This document shows, piece by piece, positions 1-7,796 of a stretch of DNA of 64,000 nt. Numbering within the stretch: the first letter of the stretch is position 1; each line of letters begins with the position of its first letter. The notes beneath the pieces were generated by a model, which saw only the letters and a program-made list of their open reading frames with translations, was not told the DNA's origin and ran no database searches. The translations under genes were made by a program, and so were the position numbers. Source of the stretch: Flavobacterium agri. Its GTDB lineage: Bacteria; Bacteroidota; Bacteroidia; Flavobacteriales; Flavobacteriaceae. The DNA lies in assembly GCF_013401995.1 (NCBI RefSeq), contig NZ_JACBJI010000002.1:703867-767866 (forward strand), written 5' to 3'.

Positions 1-456
1 TTTGTGATCCGCAGAGCGCAAATCGAAAGTGCTTTAGGTGGAAAAACGCCCGAAGCCATCGTCATCCGCACGCTTCCGAACGAATCCGGCAAATTATCGA
101 AGAAGTATTCCGAGACGAATTGGCCGTATCTTTTGGAGGAAGCCGCTTTGTATTTGCGCGAAATCGGCGTCAAGCATTTGCTTATCGATTTACCGAGCGT
201 AGACAAGGAACACGACGAAGGGAAATTGCTTGCGCATAAGGCGTTTTGGAATGTTTCGGATGTGAACGATCTCAATCCCGGCGCACGTCTCGATTGCACG
301 ATTACCGAAATGGTTTACGTTGCGGATTCGGTGGAAGACGGAAGATATTTGCTCAATTTGCAGATTGCGTCTTTTGAGAATGATGCGAGTCCGTCGAAAC
401 CGGTTTTGTATTTGGTGATTCCGAGCGCAGTCGAGGAATCTCAGCCGAAGCAGTAA
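1..456 (+). CDS. Cyclase family protein (kynurenine-formamidase-like), 3' part only
   Basis: The reading frame is open from the first base, so this is the C-terminal part (about 150 residues) of a gene that starts outside the window. The visible part resembles metal-dependent cyclases/arylformamidases. It has the LLIDLPSVD segment followed by a conserved KAFWN-type motif, and it ends in the beta-rich tail with ITEMVYV. The metal-binding HxGTHxDxPxH motif of the family would lie upstream and cannot be seen. Substrate cannot be inferred. A cytosolic hydrolase is expected from the family. It is followed after 25 nt by an MmcQ/YjbR gene in the same direction, so the two may be co-transcribed. GTG at position 4 is an internal codon, not a convincing start. 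Confidence 0.75.
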   Translation, partial: FVIRRAQIESALGGKTPEAIVIRTLPNESGKLSKKYSETNWPYLLEEAALYLREIGVKHLLIDLPSVDKEHDEGKLLAHKAFWNVSDVNDLNPGARLDCTITEMVYVADSVEDGRYLLNLQIASFENDASPSKPVLYLVIPSAVEESQPKQ

Positions 457-481
457 TTCTTTTAATCTTTAAATCCAAAGA

Positions 482-853
482 ATGAACATCCAGCAATTCT
501 ACGAATATTGCCTTTCTAAAAAAGCCGTCGAGGAAACTTTTCCGTTCGATGAGGACACGTTGGTTTTCAAAGTGGGCGGCAAAATGTTCGCACTTTCGTC
601 TTTGCGCGAGTGGGAATCGGGAAATCCTGGCGTGAACCTTAAGTGCGATCCCGATAAATCCGCCGAATTGAGGGCCGAATACAACGACATCAACCCGGGT
701 TACCACATGAGCAAAGTGCATTGGAATACGGTGACTTTAGGCGGAGACGTATCGGATAAACTCGTTAGGGAATTAATCGACCACTCATACGATTTGGTGT
801 TCAAAAGCTTAACTAAAAAAATGCAAAAGGAGATTTTGGAATCGACCGATTAG
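482..853 (+). CDS. MmcQ/YjbR family protein
   Basis: A 123-residue protein that matches the MmcQ/YjbR fold over its whole length. It begins with the typical NIQQFYEYCLSKKAVEETFPF segment, then the strand that reads DTLVFKVGGKMFAL, and it ends with the YDLVFKSLTKK helix. Members adopt a CyaY-like alpha/beta fold and are often labelled DNA-binding, but their biochemical role is not settled. The ATG follows an A-rich leader and lies 25 nt after the cyclase gene, so it may be the second gene of that transcript. Length is normal for the family. Confidence 0.85.
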   Translation: MNIQQFYEYCLSKKAVEETFPFDEDTLVFKVGGKMFALSSLREWESGNPGVNLKCDPDKSAELRAEYNDINPGYHMSKVHWNTVTLGGDVSDKLVRELIDHSYDLVFKSLTKKMQKEILESTD

Positions 854-871
854 GTTTACTTTTGTCGAGTC

Positions 872-927
872 GCCGCGAATTTCACGAATGCCACAAATAA
901 TTCGTGCCGATTCGTGAAATTCGTGGC
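872..927. repeat. Inverted repeat built of ATTCGTGAAATTCGTGGC copies
   Basis: The motif ATTCGTGAAATTCGTGGC occurs at 910-927 on the plus strand and, with one mismatch, at 872-889 on the minus strand. Together they form an 18-bp inverted repeat with a 20-nt loop just after the MmcQ gene. An identical 18-mer is found at 58626-58643, also between genes. It could act as a terminator for the upstream gene. The motif looks like a dispersed intergenic repeat. Confidence 0.6.
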
Positions 928-964
928 AAAATAATTGTGCTTAGCGGCCCAAACTTAGCCTTAA

Positions 965-1699
965 ATGAAAGAACAGATAAAAAATTTCCTAAACGAAGAA
1001 CAAGACCCGAAAGCGGTCGAGAAAATCACGTCCAAACTCAACGATTTGCTCATGCGAAACGAGGAAGTCGGCTACATTGGCGTCCAGAAAAAACCCGTGA
1101 CGGTTTTCCCGGACAGCATCGTTTTGACGAACAAGCGCATCATCATGTGCAAGCCGAAAAATCTCGGATTGTCTATGGATTTCACCGATTACGCTTGGGA
1201 AGATATCGCAGGAACATTCGTAAAAGAGAATATTTTGGGATCGGAATTTTCGTTTTCGACCAAGACCGACATACAGGTTTCGATCGATTATATCCCGAAA
1301 GCCCAGGCACGTAAAATCTATACGTTCGCCAAGGAACAACTCGAATTACTCAAGGAAGGCCCAAATCCGCAATCGGCGCAAACATTCGCTCAACCTGAAC
1401 CGATCGTCGCTCAACCAGAGCCTGTAATCGAAGTCGAAGAACCCGAAGTCGAAGAAGTCGAAACCGAAGAAGTCACGAATTTCGCCGAATTAATTCCGGC
1501 CGCACAACAACTCGTCAACGAAGTGCCTCAAATCGAGCAAGCGCCGGCAGCCGCAAAATCGGGGGAGAAACCGTTAAGCGAACTTTCTAAAGACGAACTT
1601 TTTGAAAAATTGCAGAATTACAAGCGTTTGCTCGACAACGGACTCATCCTGCAAGGCGAATACGATAATTTGAAAAAGGAGATTTTGCCGTTTTTGTAA
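965..1699 (+). CDS. PH-domain / SHOCT-like cytoplasmic protein
   Basis: A 244-residue protein without signal peptide or membrane segment. The N-terminal part (about 1-130) reads like a bacterial PH domain of the YokE type, with the segment DSIVLTNKRIIMCKPK followed by FTDYAWEDI. Residues about 130-200 are a low-complexity acidic linker rich in Pro, Glu and Val. The last 40 residues (LSELSKDELFEKLQNYK onward) form an amphipathic helical pair with the GLILQGEYDNLKKEIL pattern of SHOCT modules, which usually mediate oligomerisation. The function is unknown. A terminator follows at 1722-1746. Upstream lies the inverted repeat at 872-927, so it is probably transcribed on its own. Confidence 0.65.
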   Translation: MKEQIKNFLNEEQDPKAVEKITSKLNDLLMRNEEVGYIGVQKKPVTVFPDSIVLTNKRIIMCKPKNLGLSMDFTDYAWEDIAGTFVKENILGSEFSFSTKTDIQVSIDYIPKAQARKIYTFAKEQLELLKEGPNPQSAQTFAQPEPIVAQPEPVIEVEEPEVEEVETEEVTNFAELIPAAQQLVNEVPQIEQAPAAAKSGEKPLSELSKDELFEKLQNYKRLLDNGLILQGEYDNLKKEILPFL

Positions 1700-1721
1700 A
1701 ATCCTAAGTAAAAAATAGCAT

Positions 1722-1749
1722 AAGGATAGGCGAGAGTCTGTCCTTTTTT
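1722..1749 (+). terminator. Rho-independent terminator after the PH-domain gene
   Basis: AAGGATAG and CTGTCCTT form an 8-bp stem (one G-T pair) followed by TTTTTA. It lies between convergent genes and ends transcription of the PH-domain gene. Confidence 0.7.
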
Positions 1750-1752
1750 ATT

Positions 1753-2607
1753 TTAGAAAGTCCCGACCAATCCGATGGTTTGCCTTGAGAAATTCAAATT
1801 CCACGAAATCTTCTTTTTGGCGAGATACGGGTCGTAATTGCGTTCGCGGTTCAAATATTTATCGATACTTTCAACGGTTATCACACTTATGATGACACCG
1901 ACGCCGATATCCGAAGACCAATGTGCGCCTTCCCACATACGCGATACGGGTGTAATCAAACCAAGCGCCCACAATCCGGTTTTTACCCACGGATTTTTGA
2001 ACTGTTTCGAAATCGCATAAGCCGTCGTAAACGATAAGATGGTGTGCCCCGAAGGGAACGAATGGTAGCCTTCTTCTTTCGAGAACGGTTTGAAACTGGC
2101 TGAACCGCGACCTGTTCCCGGCCTTGCGCGTCCTACTGCATTTTTGAGCACCGTTTGTATGAGTCCGCCGGCAGTGGCCGAGGAAATCAACAACACCCCC
2201 GTTTTCCTGACTTTTTGGTTGCGTGTCAACAACCCGAAAGCGTAAATCCCGCCCGTGATCCCGTAGTTGTATAGCGGTTTGCCAAAGTAGAACGCCCCTT
2301 CTTTCAAAAACCCGGGAGCTTGTTTGCCCTGATCGAGAAAGTATTCGCCCACTTCTTCATCTCCAAGCCATAGCATAGTGGTTGAAGCGCCGAGGCACGC
2401 GGCCGTTGTCCATTCGTCTTTTCCCCAATGAGCGGGTTCGGAATACGCATGAAGCACACCTTTATAAACGCTGGCGCCGTCATACTTGAGGTCTGCCCAA
2501 ATCGATGGGCGCGGTTTCAGGCTGTCGACGGCAACCATAGAACTGTCTTGCGCAAAAACGCTTTGGGCAAACAATGCCACAAGCAGGAATGAGAAAATAC
2601 GGGCCAT
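1753..2607 (-). CDS. PAP2 superfamily phosphatase
   Basis: A 284-residue protein with a signal peptide (residues 1-20, ending FAQS|VFAQ) and the three signature motifs of lipid-phosphate phosphatases: KNAVGRARP (155-163), PSGH (185-188) and SRMWEGAHWSSD (222-233, with the catalytic His229 and Asp233). The family hydrolyses phosphate monoesters such as phosphatidic acid or undecaprenyl diphosphate at the periplasmic face. The present protein, with a cleavable signal and weakly hydrophobic segments, is probably envelope-located. The substrate is not evident. It is transcribed alone on the minus strand, following the terminator of the DUF4407 gene. Confidence 0.85.
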   Translation of the reverse strand: MARIFSFLLVALFAQSVFAQDSSMVAVDSLKPRPSIWADLKYDGASVYKGVLHAYSEPAHWGKDEWTTAACLGASTTMLWLGDEEVGEYFLDQGKQAPGFLKEGAFYFGKPLYNYGITGGIYAFGLLTRNQKVRKTGVLLISSATAGGLIQTVLKNAVGRARPGTGRGSASFKPFSKEEGYHSFPSGHTILSFTTAYAISKQFKNPWVKTGLWALGLITPVSRMWEGAHWSSDIGVGVIISVITVESIDKYLNRERNYDPYLAKKKISWNLNFSRQTIGLVGTF

Positions 2608-2633
2608 GAATGTCTGTTTGAGCCTAAAAATAA

Positions 2634-2675
2634 AAAATTTCTTAAAACGGGAGTTGCTTCCCGTCTTAAGAAATG
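2634..2675 (-). terminator. Terminator after the DUF4407 gene
   Basis: On the minus strand an imperfect stem CTTAAGACGGGA...TCCCGTTTTAAG with a short loop is followed by AAATTTTTTA. It lies 20 nt after the stop of the DUF4407 gene. Confidence 0.75.
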
Positions 2676-2694
2676 CTTTGGATTTATTTTGAGC

Positions 2695-3795
2695 TTAGAG
2701 CGTCTGCTTCTGTTTCTCTACAAATCGCTCCGATTGCGCGTCCATCAAGCCTTTCACGCCCATGCGCTGTTTGTTGAAGATTTCGCGGTCGTCGGCAATG
2801 TCGGCGTAGACTTTATCGCTGATGCCATTGGTCGTTTTCACCAAGAGTTCACGCTGGTAAACATCTTGCGTGATCGTCGCTTTGAGCGCTGTTTCCAAAT
2901 CCTGCAACTTGAAATCGTATTCGCCTTTCGGAGACAACAATTTGGCGATGATTGGCGATGTTTCGATAGCCAGAAACAGCAACATGATGAAGAAAGACGG
3001 CAGCCAAGGCAGTTTATCCAACGCATTGATACGCGCCATCAAACCGTCGAAGCCGTCGATTACCGGTTGGGTTTCGGTCACTTTCTTGTCTAAATCGGCT
3101 TGAAGCGTTTTGTTTTTGGCTTCGAGTTCGACGATTTTAGCATCGTTCGATTTTTTCAACGTCTCGAATTCCGAACGCGCCAAATCGTGTTTGGCGATTT
3201 TTTCCTTATAGACCGGGCCTTTCCCGATTTTCATCGTGCCTTTCGTGCCTTCGGCTTCCGAAATATACGTGGCGTAAAGCGCATTCACTTCTTTTTCCTT
3301 GCGGCCTGTTTCGGTTTTAAGGCTGTCGATCTGGGCTTTGTTCTTGTCGATGTCCGACTGGAAATAATTCGAGACTTCCTTTTTGTTGGCAAGCGTCATC
3401 GCGTTCTTTTCCTTGAGCAATACCGTATCGATCTCTTTTTCGAAAATCTTGATTTCGAGTGGTTTAGAAATGACGATAGCGATGATTACCGCCAATACGA
3501 TACGAGGTGTCGCCTGCACGAATTCTGCCGAAAAGCTGTCGCGCTTGCGGATCGTCGAAACGATGAAACGGTCGAGGTTGAATATGAGCAATCCCCAAAC
3601 GAAACCGAAAAACACGGCTGCGTAAAGATTGTCGAAAACGGTGTAAAGCGCATATGAACCGGCGATGAACGCCATGACGGCCGTAAAGAAAACCGTCGCG
3701 CCTATGCCTACGAATTTGGTTTGTTCCCCTTCGGAACAGGTTTCGAGCAGCTTTTTGTCGGCTCCCGAACACACGATAAAAAAGTCTTTCAACAT
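2695..3795 (-). CDS. DUF4407 domain membrane protein
   Basis: A protein of 366 residues when started at the ATG at 3795 (MLKDFFIVCSGADKK). The frame runs 42 residues further upstream, but that extension is unlike the family. The N-terminal third carries three or four hydrophobic segments (near residues 28-50, 57-75 and 97-115). A long, charged, coiled-coil-like region follows (about 130-260), then another membrane segment (FIMLLFLAIETSPIIAKLL). This arrangement fits DUF4407, a family of inner-membrane proteins of unknown function common in Bacteroidota. There is no operon partner: the upstream neighbour has its own terminator and the downstream one is separated by a hairpin. Confidence 0.8.
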   Translation of the reverse strand: MLKDFFIVCSGADKKLLETCSEGEQTKFVGIGATVFFTAVMAFIAGSYALYTVFDNLYAAVFFGFVWGLLIFNLDRFIVSTIRKRDSFSAEFVQATPRIVLAVIIAIVISKPLEIKIFEKEIDTVLLKEKNAMTLANKKEVSNYFQSDIDKNKAQIDSLKTETGRKEKEVNALYATYISEAEGTKGTMKIGKGPVYKEKIAKHDLARSEFETLKKSNDAKIVELEAKNKTLQADLDKKVTETQPVIDGFDGLMARINALDKLPWLPSFFIMLLFLAIETSPIIAKLLSPKGEYDFKLQDLETALKATITQDVYQRELLVKTTNGISDKVYADIADDREIFNKQRMGVKGLMDAQSERFVEKQKQTL

Positions 3796-3908
3796 ACGTT
3801 TGATTTTTTGATTGATGATGCTTACAAATGTAACGCCAAAAATTTGAAGATGTTGTTTTTCAAACGGAATTGGGTGCATTTGTGTTGAGAACAAGATTTT
3901 ACGCCATA

Positions 3909-3935
3909 AAAAAATCCGCATGATCGCGGATTCTT
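3909..3935 (-). terminator. Terminator after the BlaR/TonB gene
   Basis: AATCCGC and GCGGATT form a 7-bp stem with a 6-nt loop, followed on the minus strand by a T-rich tract. It lies 20 nt after the stop of the M56/TonB gene. Confidence 0.75.
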
Positions 3936-3951
3936 TACGGGCTTGATTTTT

Positions 3952-5622
3952 TCAGTTCTTCGCCTTTAGGCTAACGGGCAAAGTGTAAGATGAAACGACT
4001 ACATTTCCGTCTTTTTTCGCCGGATTCCATTTCGGCGAAGATTCCAGAACGCGTGTCGCTTCTTGCCCGACTCCGTTTTCACCGTCTTTGAGGATTTTGA
4101 TGTCGGACAAACTGCCATCGGTTTCAACGAGGAATGACACTACCAATTTCAAATCTTTATTAAGGCCTTGTGGCGTTTTGAATTCTTTCGTGAAGAACTC
4201 GATGAACTTCGGCATTCCGCCCGGAAATGAAGCGTTTTCGTCTTGAGAAGCCGCTTCTTTCCATTGATTTAACGTAGGTACGCCAATTTTTCCAGAACCG
4301 ATCTTGCTGTTGCCGTTTTTGTCGAAATGCCATTCGAGGACTTTCGGATATTGGTTCGCATTTTTGAGCTTGTCAAAACCTTTTTCGGTATAAAGCTGTG
4401 TTTGATACGGCTGCGGAAACTGTGCCGAACGCGCATTTTTATACACTTTACTGGTTTGCGTGCTTACAAAATCAGAGGCTTTGTAGTTTTTGAGTTCGCT
4501 GTTCTTTACGTGTTTCCCGTCAATCCAAACGGCATATCGTTTTGTATCTGAAAAAGCGCGAAACTGCTTTTCGCTGAGGTTGTTTTGCGCAAGGCTCGGC
4601 GGAGGCGGAGGCAACATCGCTTTTTCGGAAGCCGTCAAATCTGAATAACGCTTCTTTTCTGTTTTACCGTCGGAGTCCGAAATGTAAAATACCGTTTGCG
4701 CATAATACGGGCTTGGCGCCGCAACCGGTTTTGGAGGCGGAGGAGGCGGAGGCGGAACGTTTTGCGCCACAGATTCCACCGCGAAAAATGTCGTCAGTGC
4801 GAAAAATGCGATCGCGATACCGAACGTTTTGGCGATTTTGCTCGGCAAAGGTGTACGTGTTGTCATCATGATCATTCGTTTTTTTGTGATTGAAAAATTG
4901 AAACTGCTGGCTAAAGAAAAGGCATTCGATATGTGAGCTTTTGAAAGAAGCAATTCTTGGTACGAAATGCTGTCGTGATGGGCGACAACCGCTTCGTCCG
5001 CAAGGAATTCGTGATTGAGTCGAATGGTTTTTTTGTAGAGAACAAGCATTGGGTTGAACCAGAAAACCGTCTTTAGAATTTCGGTGAACAAAATGTCGAA
5101 CGAGTGTTTCTGTCTCACGTGCGTGATTTCATGAGTCAAAAGTTGGGATTCCAGACCGTTTCTGAAATCGTCGGCATTCACGAAAATATAATTGAGGAAC
5201 GTATGCGGAAGTGTTTCCGATGCAAGCAATACATACGTGACGCCGTCCCGTTCTTCGGTTTTGTTCTTTCGGATGCTTGAAAATATGCGAAACAGGTTTT
5301 TGGCGAAGCGATATCCGAAAATGCACAATCCGATAGCATACATCATCCAAAGACAAATCTGTAAATAATCGGTCGGATTCGGATTTTCCGCAGCGATCAT
5401 TTGAGAAGCCATCGGAAGCATCGGTAAAATTTGGGGTGCGGCTTGTGCGACGGTTTCGGTTTCGACCTGAATTCTGACGAATGGGATTGCAATCGAAAAT
5501 ACCAGCGCGAACAACAGGTAATATCGGCTGAACGTATGCATTTTGGCGTTCTCGAGCAGCAATTTATAAACGGCGAAAAGCGCGATCTGACAACAAATGG
5601 AAGTAATCAGGAAATCGGTCAT
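3952..5622 (-). CDS. BlaR1-type M56 metallopeptidase fused to a TonB C-terminal domain
   Basis: A 556-residue membrane protein. Hydrophobic segments lie near residues 5-22, 34-50, 88-105 and 263-283. The zinc-peptidase motif HEITH is at 164-168, and NHEFLAD (203-209) supplies the further ligands, as in BlaR1/MecR1 sensors. After the last membrane segment come a polyproline stretch (about 290-300) and a long region ending in a TonB-like domain (about 460-556, with the NQWKEAASQDENASFPGG-type start). In BlaR1 the sensor part would be a penicillin-binding domain. Here that part is replaced by a TonB-type domain, as is common in Bacteroidota. The start overlaps the stop of the BlaI gene by 4 nt, so the two are translationally coupled. 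The inferred role is a signal-transducing protease that cleaves or releases the BlaI repressor. The ligand is unknown. Confidence 0.85.
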   Translation of the reverse strand: MTDFLITSICCQIALFAVYKLLLENAKMHTFSRYYLLFALVFSIAIPFVRIQVETETVAQAAPQILPMLPMASQMIAAENPNPTDYLQICLWMMYAIGLCIFGYRFAKNLFRIFSSIRKNKTEERDGVTYVLLASETLPHTFLNYIFVNADDFRNGLESQLLTHEITHVRQKHSFDILFTEILKTVFWFNPMLVLYKKTIRLNHEFLADEAVVAHHDSISYQELLLSKAHISNAFSLASSFNFSITKKRMIMMTTRTPLPSKIAKTFGIAIAFFALTTFFAVESVAQNVPPPPPPPPKPVAAPSPYYAQTVFYISDSDGKTEKKRYSDLTASEKAMLPPPPPSLAQNNLSEKQFRAFSDTKRYAVWIDGKHVKNSELKNYKASDFVSTQTSKVYKNARSAQFPQPYQTQLYTEKGFDKLKNANQYPKVLEWHFDKNGNSKIGSGKIGVPTLNQWKEAASQDENASFPGGMPKFIEFFTKEFKTPQGLNKDLKLVVSFLVETDGSLSDIKILKDGENGVGQEATRVLESSPKWNPAKKDGNVVVSSYTLPVSLKAKN

Positions 5623-5990
5623 TGCTGTTTCTTTTTGATTTGCTCGTCGATTATTTTGCGGAGTTCCTTGAGTTCGGTTTCCGAAAGGTCGGTTTCGGTC
5701 GTAAAGAAGGAAGCGAATTGGGATGCGGAATTGCCAAAGAAATTTTGGATCAACCCGTTGACGTGTCTCGAAAAGTAATCGTTCTTTTTGACGAGTGCGA
5801 AATACTGCCGTGAATTCCCGATTTCCTCATAACCGACGAATTTCTTGTCCGCCATGCGTTTGAGCAGCGTCGCGACGGTTGTGGGCGCGGGTTTCGGATC
5901 TGGATAGGCATCGAGCAAATCTTTCATGAACGCTTTTTTGAGCTTCCATAAATATTGCATGAGTTGTTCTTCGGCGTTCGTTAAGTTCAT
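5619..5990 (-). CDS. BlaI/MecI/CopY family repressor
   Basis: A 123-residue winged-helix protein of normal family length. It begins MNLTNAEEQLMQYLWKL and contains the recognition segment PAPTTVATLLKRMADKKFVGYE, the pattern seen in BlaI/MecI. Such repressors bind dyads as dimers and are inactivated by cleavage when the partner sensor is triggered. It lies between a small secreted-protein gene (23 nt upstream) and the sensor gene, which overlaps it by 4 nt, giving a three-gene operon. Two dyads at 6490-6523, in front of the first gene, are the likely operators, so the operon is probably autoregulated. Confidence 0.9.
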   Translation of the reverse strand: MNLTNAEEQLMQYLWKLKKAFMKDLLDAYPDPKPAPTTVATLLKRMADKKFVGYEEIGNSRQYFALVKKNDYFSRHVNGLIQNFFGNSASQFASFFTTETDLSETELKELRKIIDEQIKKKQQ

Positions 5991-6013
5991 TTTTTACTTT
6001 TTATTGTTATTTC

Positions 6014-6478
6014 TTATTGATAGGTAATCGGACTACATTGGGCGAATTTTTCGCTTGCGGCAATCGGGAATTTGTGGGTTTTCAGAAATTCGGACAAAAG
6101 CTGCCTGAAGCGGTTTTCGGTTGTTTCAGAAAGCGGATTTTTGCCGAAATCGAACAAAAAGTAATCGACCGTTCCGTCTTTTTGCATGTAAATGCGGTTG
6201 AAGCATCGTGTTTTTGATTCCCATTTGAATTGGTTGTCGTTTAAGTATTTTCCGAAATCCGAGAAAAACTGAACGTATGCTTTTTGCAATCGCTGTTGTT
6301 CCTCGTCGGTTTTGAAAACGGCCAATTTAGGATCAGTGTGAACCGCACTTTTGTAAATCTTGTCGAGTTCATGAGACGACACACCTTGATTTTCTGCTTC
6401 GCTGAACCGCAGTATTTTGGTTTGGGCGTTTGCGGAAAATCCCAACATAAAAACGAAAAGAAGCAACAGTTTATTCAT
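6014..6478 (-). CDS. Hypothetical secreted protein, first gene of the BlaI operon
   Basis: A 154-residue protein with a clear signal peptide (MNKLLLLFVFMLGFSANAQ, cleavage after about residue 19). No domain is recognised. The mature part is charged, with one Cys in the middle (SKTRCFNRIY) and one near the end (FAQCSPITYQ), which could form a disulphide in the periplasm. It is the promoter-proximal gene of the operon with the BlaI repressor and the BlaR-TonB sensor, so it may be the effector or the sensed partner of that system. This is an inference from position only. Confidence 0.6.
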   Translation of the reverse strand: MNKLLLLFVFMLGFSANAQTKILRFSEAENQGVSSHELDKIYKSAVHTDPKLAVFKTDEEQQRLQKAYVQFFSDFGKYLNDNQFKWESKTRCFNRIYMQKDGTVDYFLFDFGKNPLSETTENRFRQLLSEFLKTHKFPIAASEKFAQCSPITYQ

Positions 6479-6489
6479 CTTAAATCATT

Positions 6490-6523
6490 TCTACAAATAT
6501 AGATTTATTTCTACAAACGTAGA
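6490..6523 (-). promoter_or_regulatory. Two BlaI-type operator dyads overlapping -7 promoter elements
   Basis: TCTACAAATATAGA (6490-6503) and TCTACAAACGTAGA (6510-6523) are two dyads spaced exactly 20 bp apart, that is on the same face of the helix. The second is a perfect 5-bp inverted repeat. Read on the minus strand, each contains a full Bacteroidota -7 element: TATATTTG (6494-6501) and TACGTTTG (6514-6521). A bound repressor would therefore cover the promoter of the downstream three-gene operon. The match to the BlaI family's dyad type and the position 12 nt before the first start codon support the call. Confidence 0.75.
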
Positions 6524-6729
6524 ATAAAAAGTTTTATTGTGCGAATTTTAATTCAGCCGTTGCGATTTCCCGATGTATATTCTTTCATAAACGATGCTTT
6601 TTATGAAATATGTACAGAAAATCAAATGTATAATTCGATATTGAGTAACTTTATTATCCCCGAATTTGTTGTTTCCCAAATCTTTTGGCGTGGATATTTA
6701 ATCCGATTTATAAACACAAATTCACCATC

Positions 6730-7542
6730 ATGAAAACAATCAAAACCATCCTTTCGATGCTGTTATTGGCATTGCCGACATGGCCTGCAATTGCGCAGGA
6801 ATTCAAGGAACAGTTCGTGACTTCTACCAAGATGCACCGCAATGTGACAGGCGAAAACCTTACGCGGGCCGAGTGGCTTTCACTCGAAAAGGAGTACTTC
6901 GACAAGGTCATCAGCAAGAACGAGTTCATCGTAGGCCATCGCGTGCTGATGCATTACTTTACCCCAGACAACACCGAATTCCTGGTGCAAAGCACGTACG
7001 ACTCGTGGGAAGCCATAGAAAAGGCAAACACGCGCACCGACGACCTTGTCAAGAAAGGCTGGCCAGACGAAAAGGCGCGTAAGACGTTCTTTGAAAAACG
7101 ATGGAAGTATTATCAACCGCAGCATTCCGACGAGATTTATTCGACGATGGCAGGCGGCCGTATGCCAAAAGCGAAATCAGACAAGCCGCAGATCTTCTAC
7201 ATGCGCGTGAATTATTGGGGAACGCCGAAAGACGGCACGCAAAAGGAATTCGACGAACTCAACAAGCAATTTGTCGAAGCGGTGTTCTACAAAAATGACC
7301 TGATCAAAGGCTATATGCCGTTGGTTCATGCGTGGGGAGCCGACAACATGCAATATACCGAGATTTTTGTCGTCGATGCGATGTGCGACCTTGAAAAAGC
7401 GATAGACAAAAACGACGAGTTGTTCAAGGCCAAGTGGGATACGGAAGCCAAGCGGAAGGAGTTCGAAACCAAGTTCGATAAGTATTTTGACGGAAGGCAT
7501 GGCGATTTTATTTTCCAGAGCGTTCCGGAGTTGGCGAAATGA
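6730..7542 (+). CDS. Hypothetical secreted protein with two homologous halves
   Basis: 270 residues when started at the ATG at 6730, directly before a signal peptide (MKTIKTILSMLLLALPTWPAIAQ). No named family is recognised. The mature protein consists of two related halves. Residues about 40-130 (EKEYFDKVISKNEFIVGHRVL ... TYDSWEAIEKANTRTDDLVKK) align by eye with about 165-260 (NKQFVEAVFYKNDLIKGYMPL ... VVDAMCDLEKAIDKNDELFKA). Both end in a charged helix (KARKTFFEKRWKYY and AKRKEFETKFDKYF). The pattern suggests a duplicated small alpha/beta domain of the dimeric alpha-beta-barrel kind, which is inference. It is transcribed alone and followed by a structured element. Confidence 0.6.
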   Translation: MKTIKTILSMLLLALPTWPAIAQEFKEQFVTSTKMHRNVTGENLTRAEWLSLEKEYFDKVISKNEFIVGHRVLMHYFTPDNTEFLVQSTYDSWEAIEKANTRTDDLVKKGWPDEKARKTFFEKRWKYYQPQHSDEIYSTMAGGRMPKAKSDKPQIFYMRVNYWGTPKDGTQKEFDELNKQFVEAVFYKNDLIKGYMPLVHAWGADNMQYTEIFVVDAMCDLEKAIDKNDELFKAKWDTEAKRKEFETKFDKYFDGRHGDFIFQSVPELAK

Positions 7543-7570
7543 AGTTATGATCAAGACGTGCCAGATAGAC

Positions 7571-7676
7571 GGGATTCGCGTTAGGGATGGAAGCGGCATC
7601 CTTTTGGCGGCGAGCGCAGTCGAGGCGCCAAAAGATACAGCAGACAGCCCGGCGGCGGCTTATCGGGACATGTTTA
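7571..7676 (+). ncRNA. Structured intergenic element, copy 1 (candidate RNA motif)
   Basis: Directly after the secreted-protein gene, the sequence GGGATGGAAGCGGCATCC (7584 onward) leads into a stem TTTTGGCG...CGCCAAAA and closes with GCAGACAGCCCGG. The same ends, CGGATG(n)CAGCG at one side and GCGGA(n)AGCCGG at the other, recur at 18136-18275 (minus) and 38152-38288 (plus) around unrelated middles. This looks like a conserved RNA or DNA hairpin family. It resembles in outline the flavo-1 RNA described in Flavobacteria, but that identity is not verified. Confidence 0.45.
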
Positions 7677-7716
7677 CCACAGAATTTTCCAGCCGACGCA
7701 ACGCCCTAAAAATTAA

Positions 7717-7761
7717 AACCATTAAGGAAATTAAGACAACACCTTAATTCCCTTAATGGTT
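7717..7761. repeat. Long hairpin CCATTAAGG / CCTTAATGG
   Basis: AACCATTAAGGAAATTAAG (7717-7735) and its reverse complement with one mismatch (7743-7761) form a 19-bp stem with a 7-nt loop between convergent genes. It looks like an intergenic repeat and may assist termination. Confidence 0.6.
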
Positions 7762-7768
7762 CAAATAA

Positions 7769-7792
7769 AAAATCCGCGGTTAAGCGGATTCT
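7769..7792 (-). terminator. Terminator after the M20 dipeptidase gene
   Basis: AATCCGC (7771-7777) and GCGGATT (7784-7790) form a 7-bp stem. On the minus strand it is followed by a T-rich tract (TTTTTTATTTG). It lies just after the dipeptidase stop codon. Confidence 0.7.
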
Positions 7793-7796
7793 ATAA

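Noticed and set aside
3664..3921. Longer start of the DUF4407 gene at 3921
   Set aside because: The extra 42 residues are not family-like and overlap the terminator hairpin of the neighbouring gene at 3909-3935.
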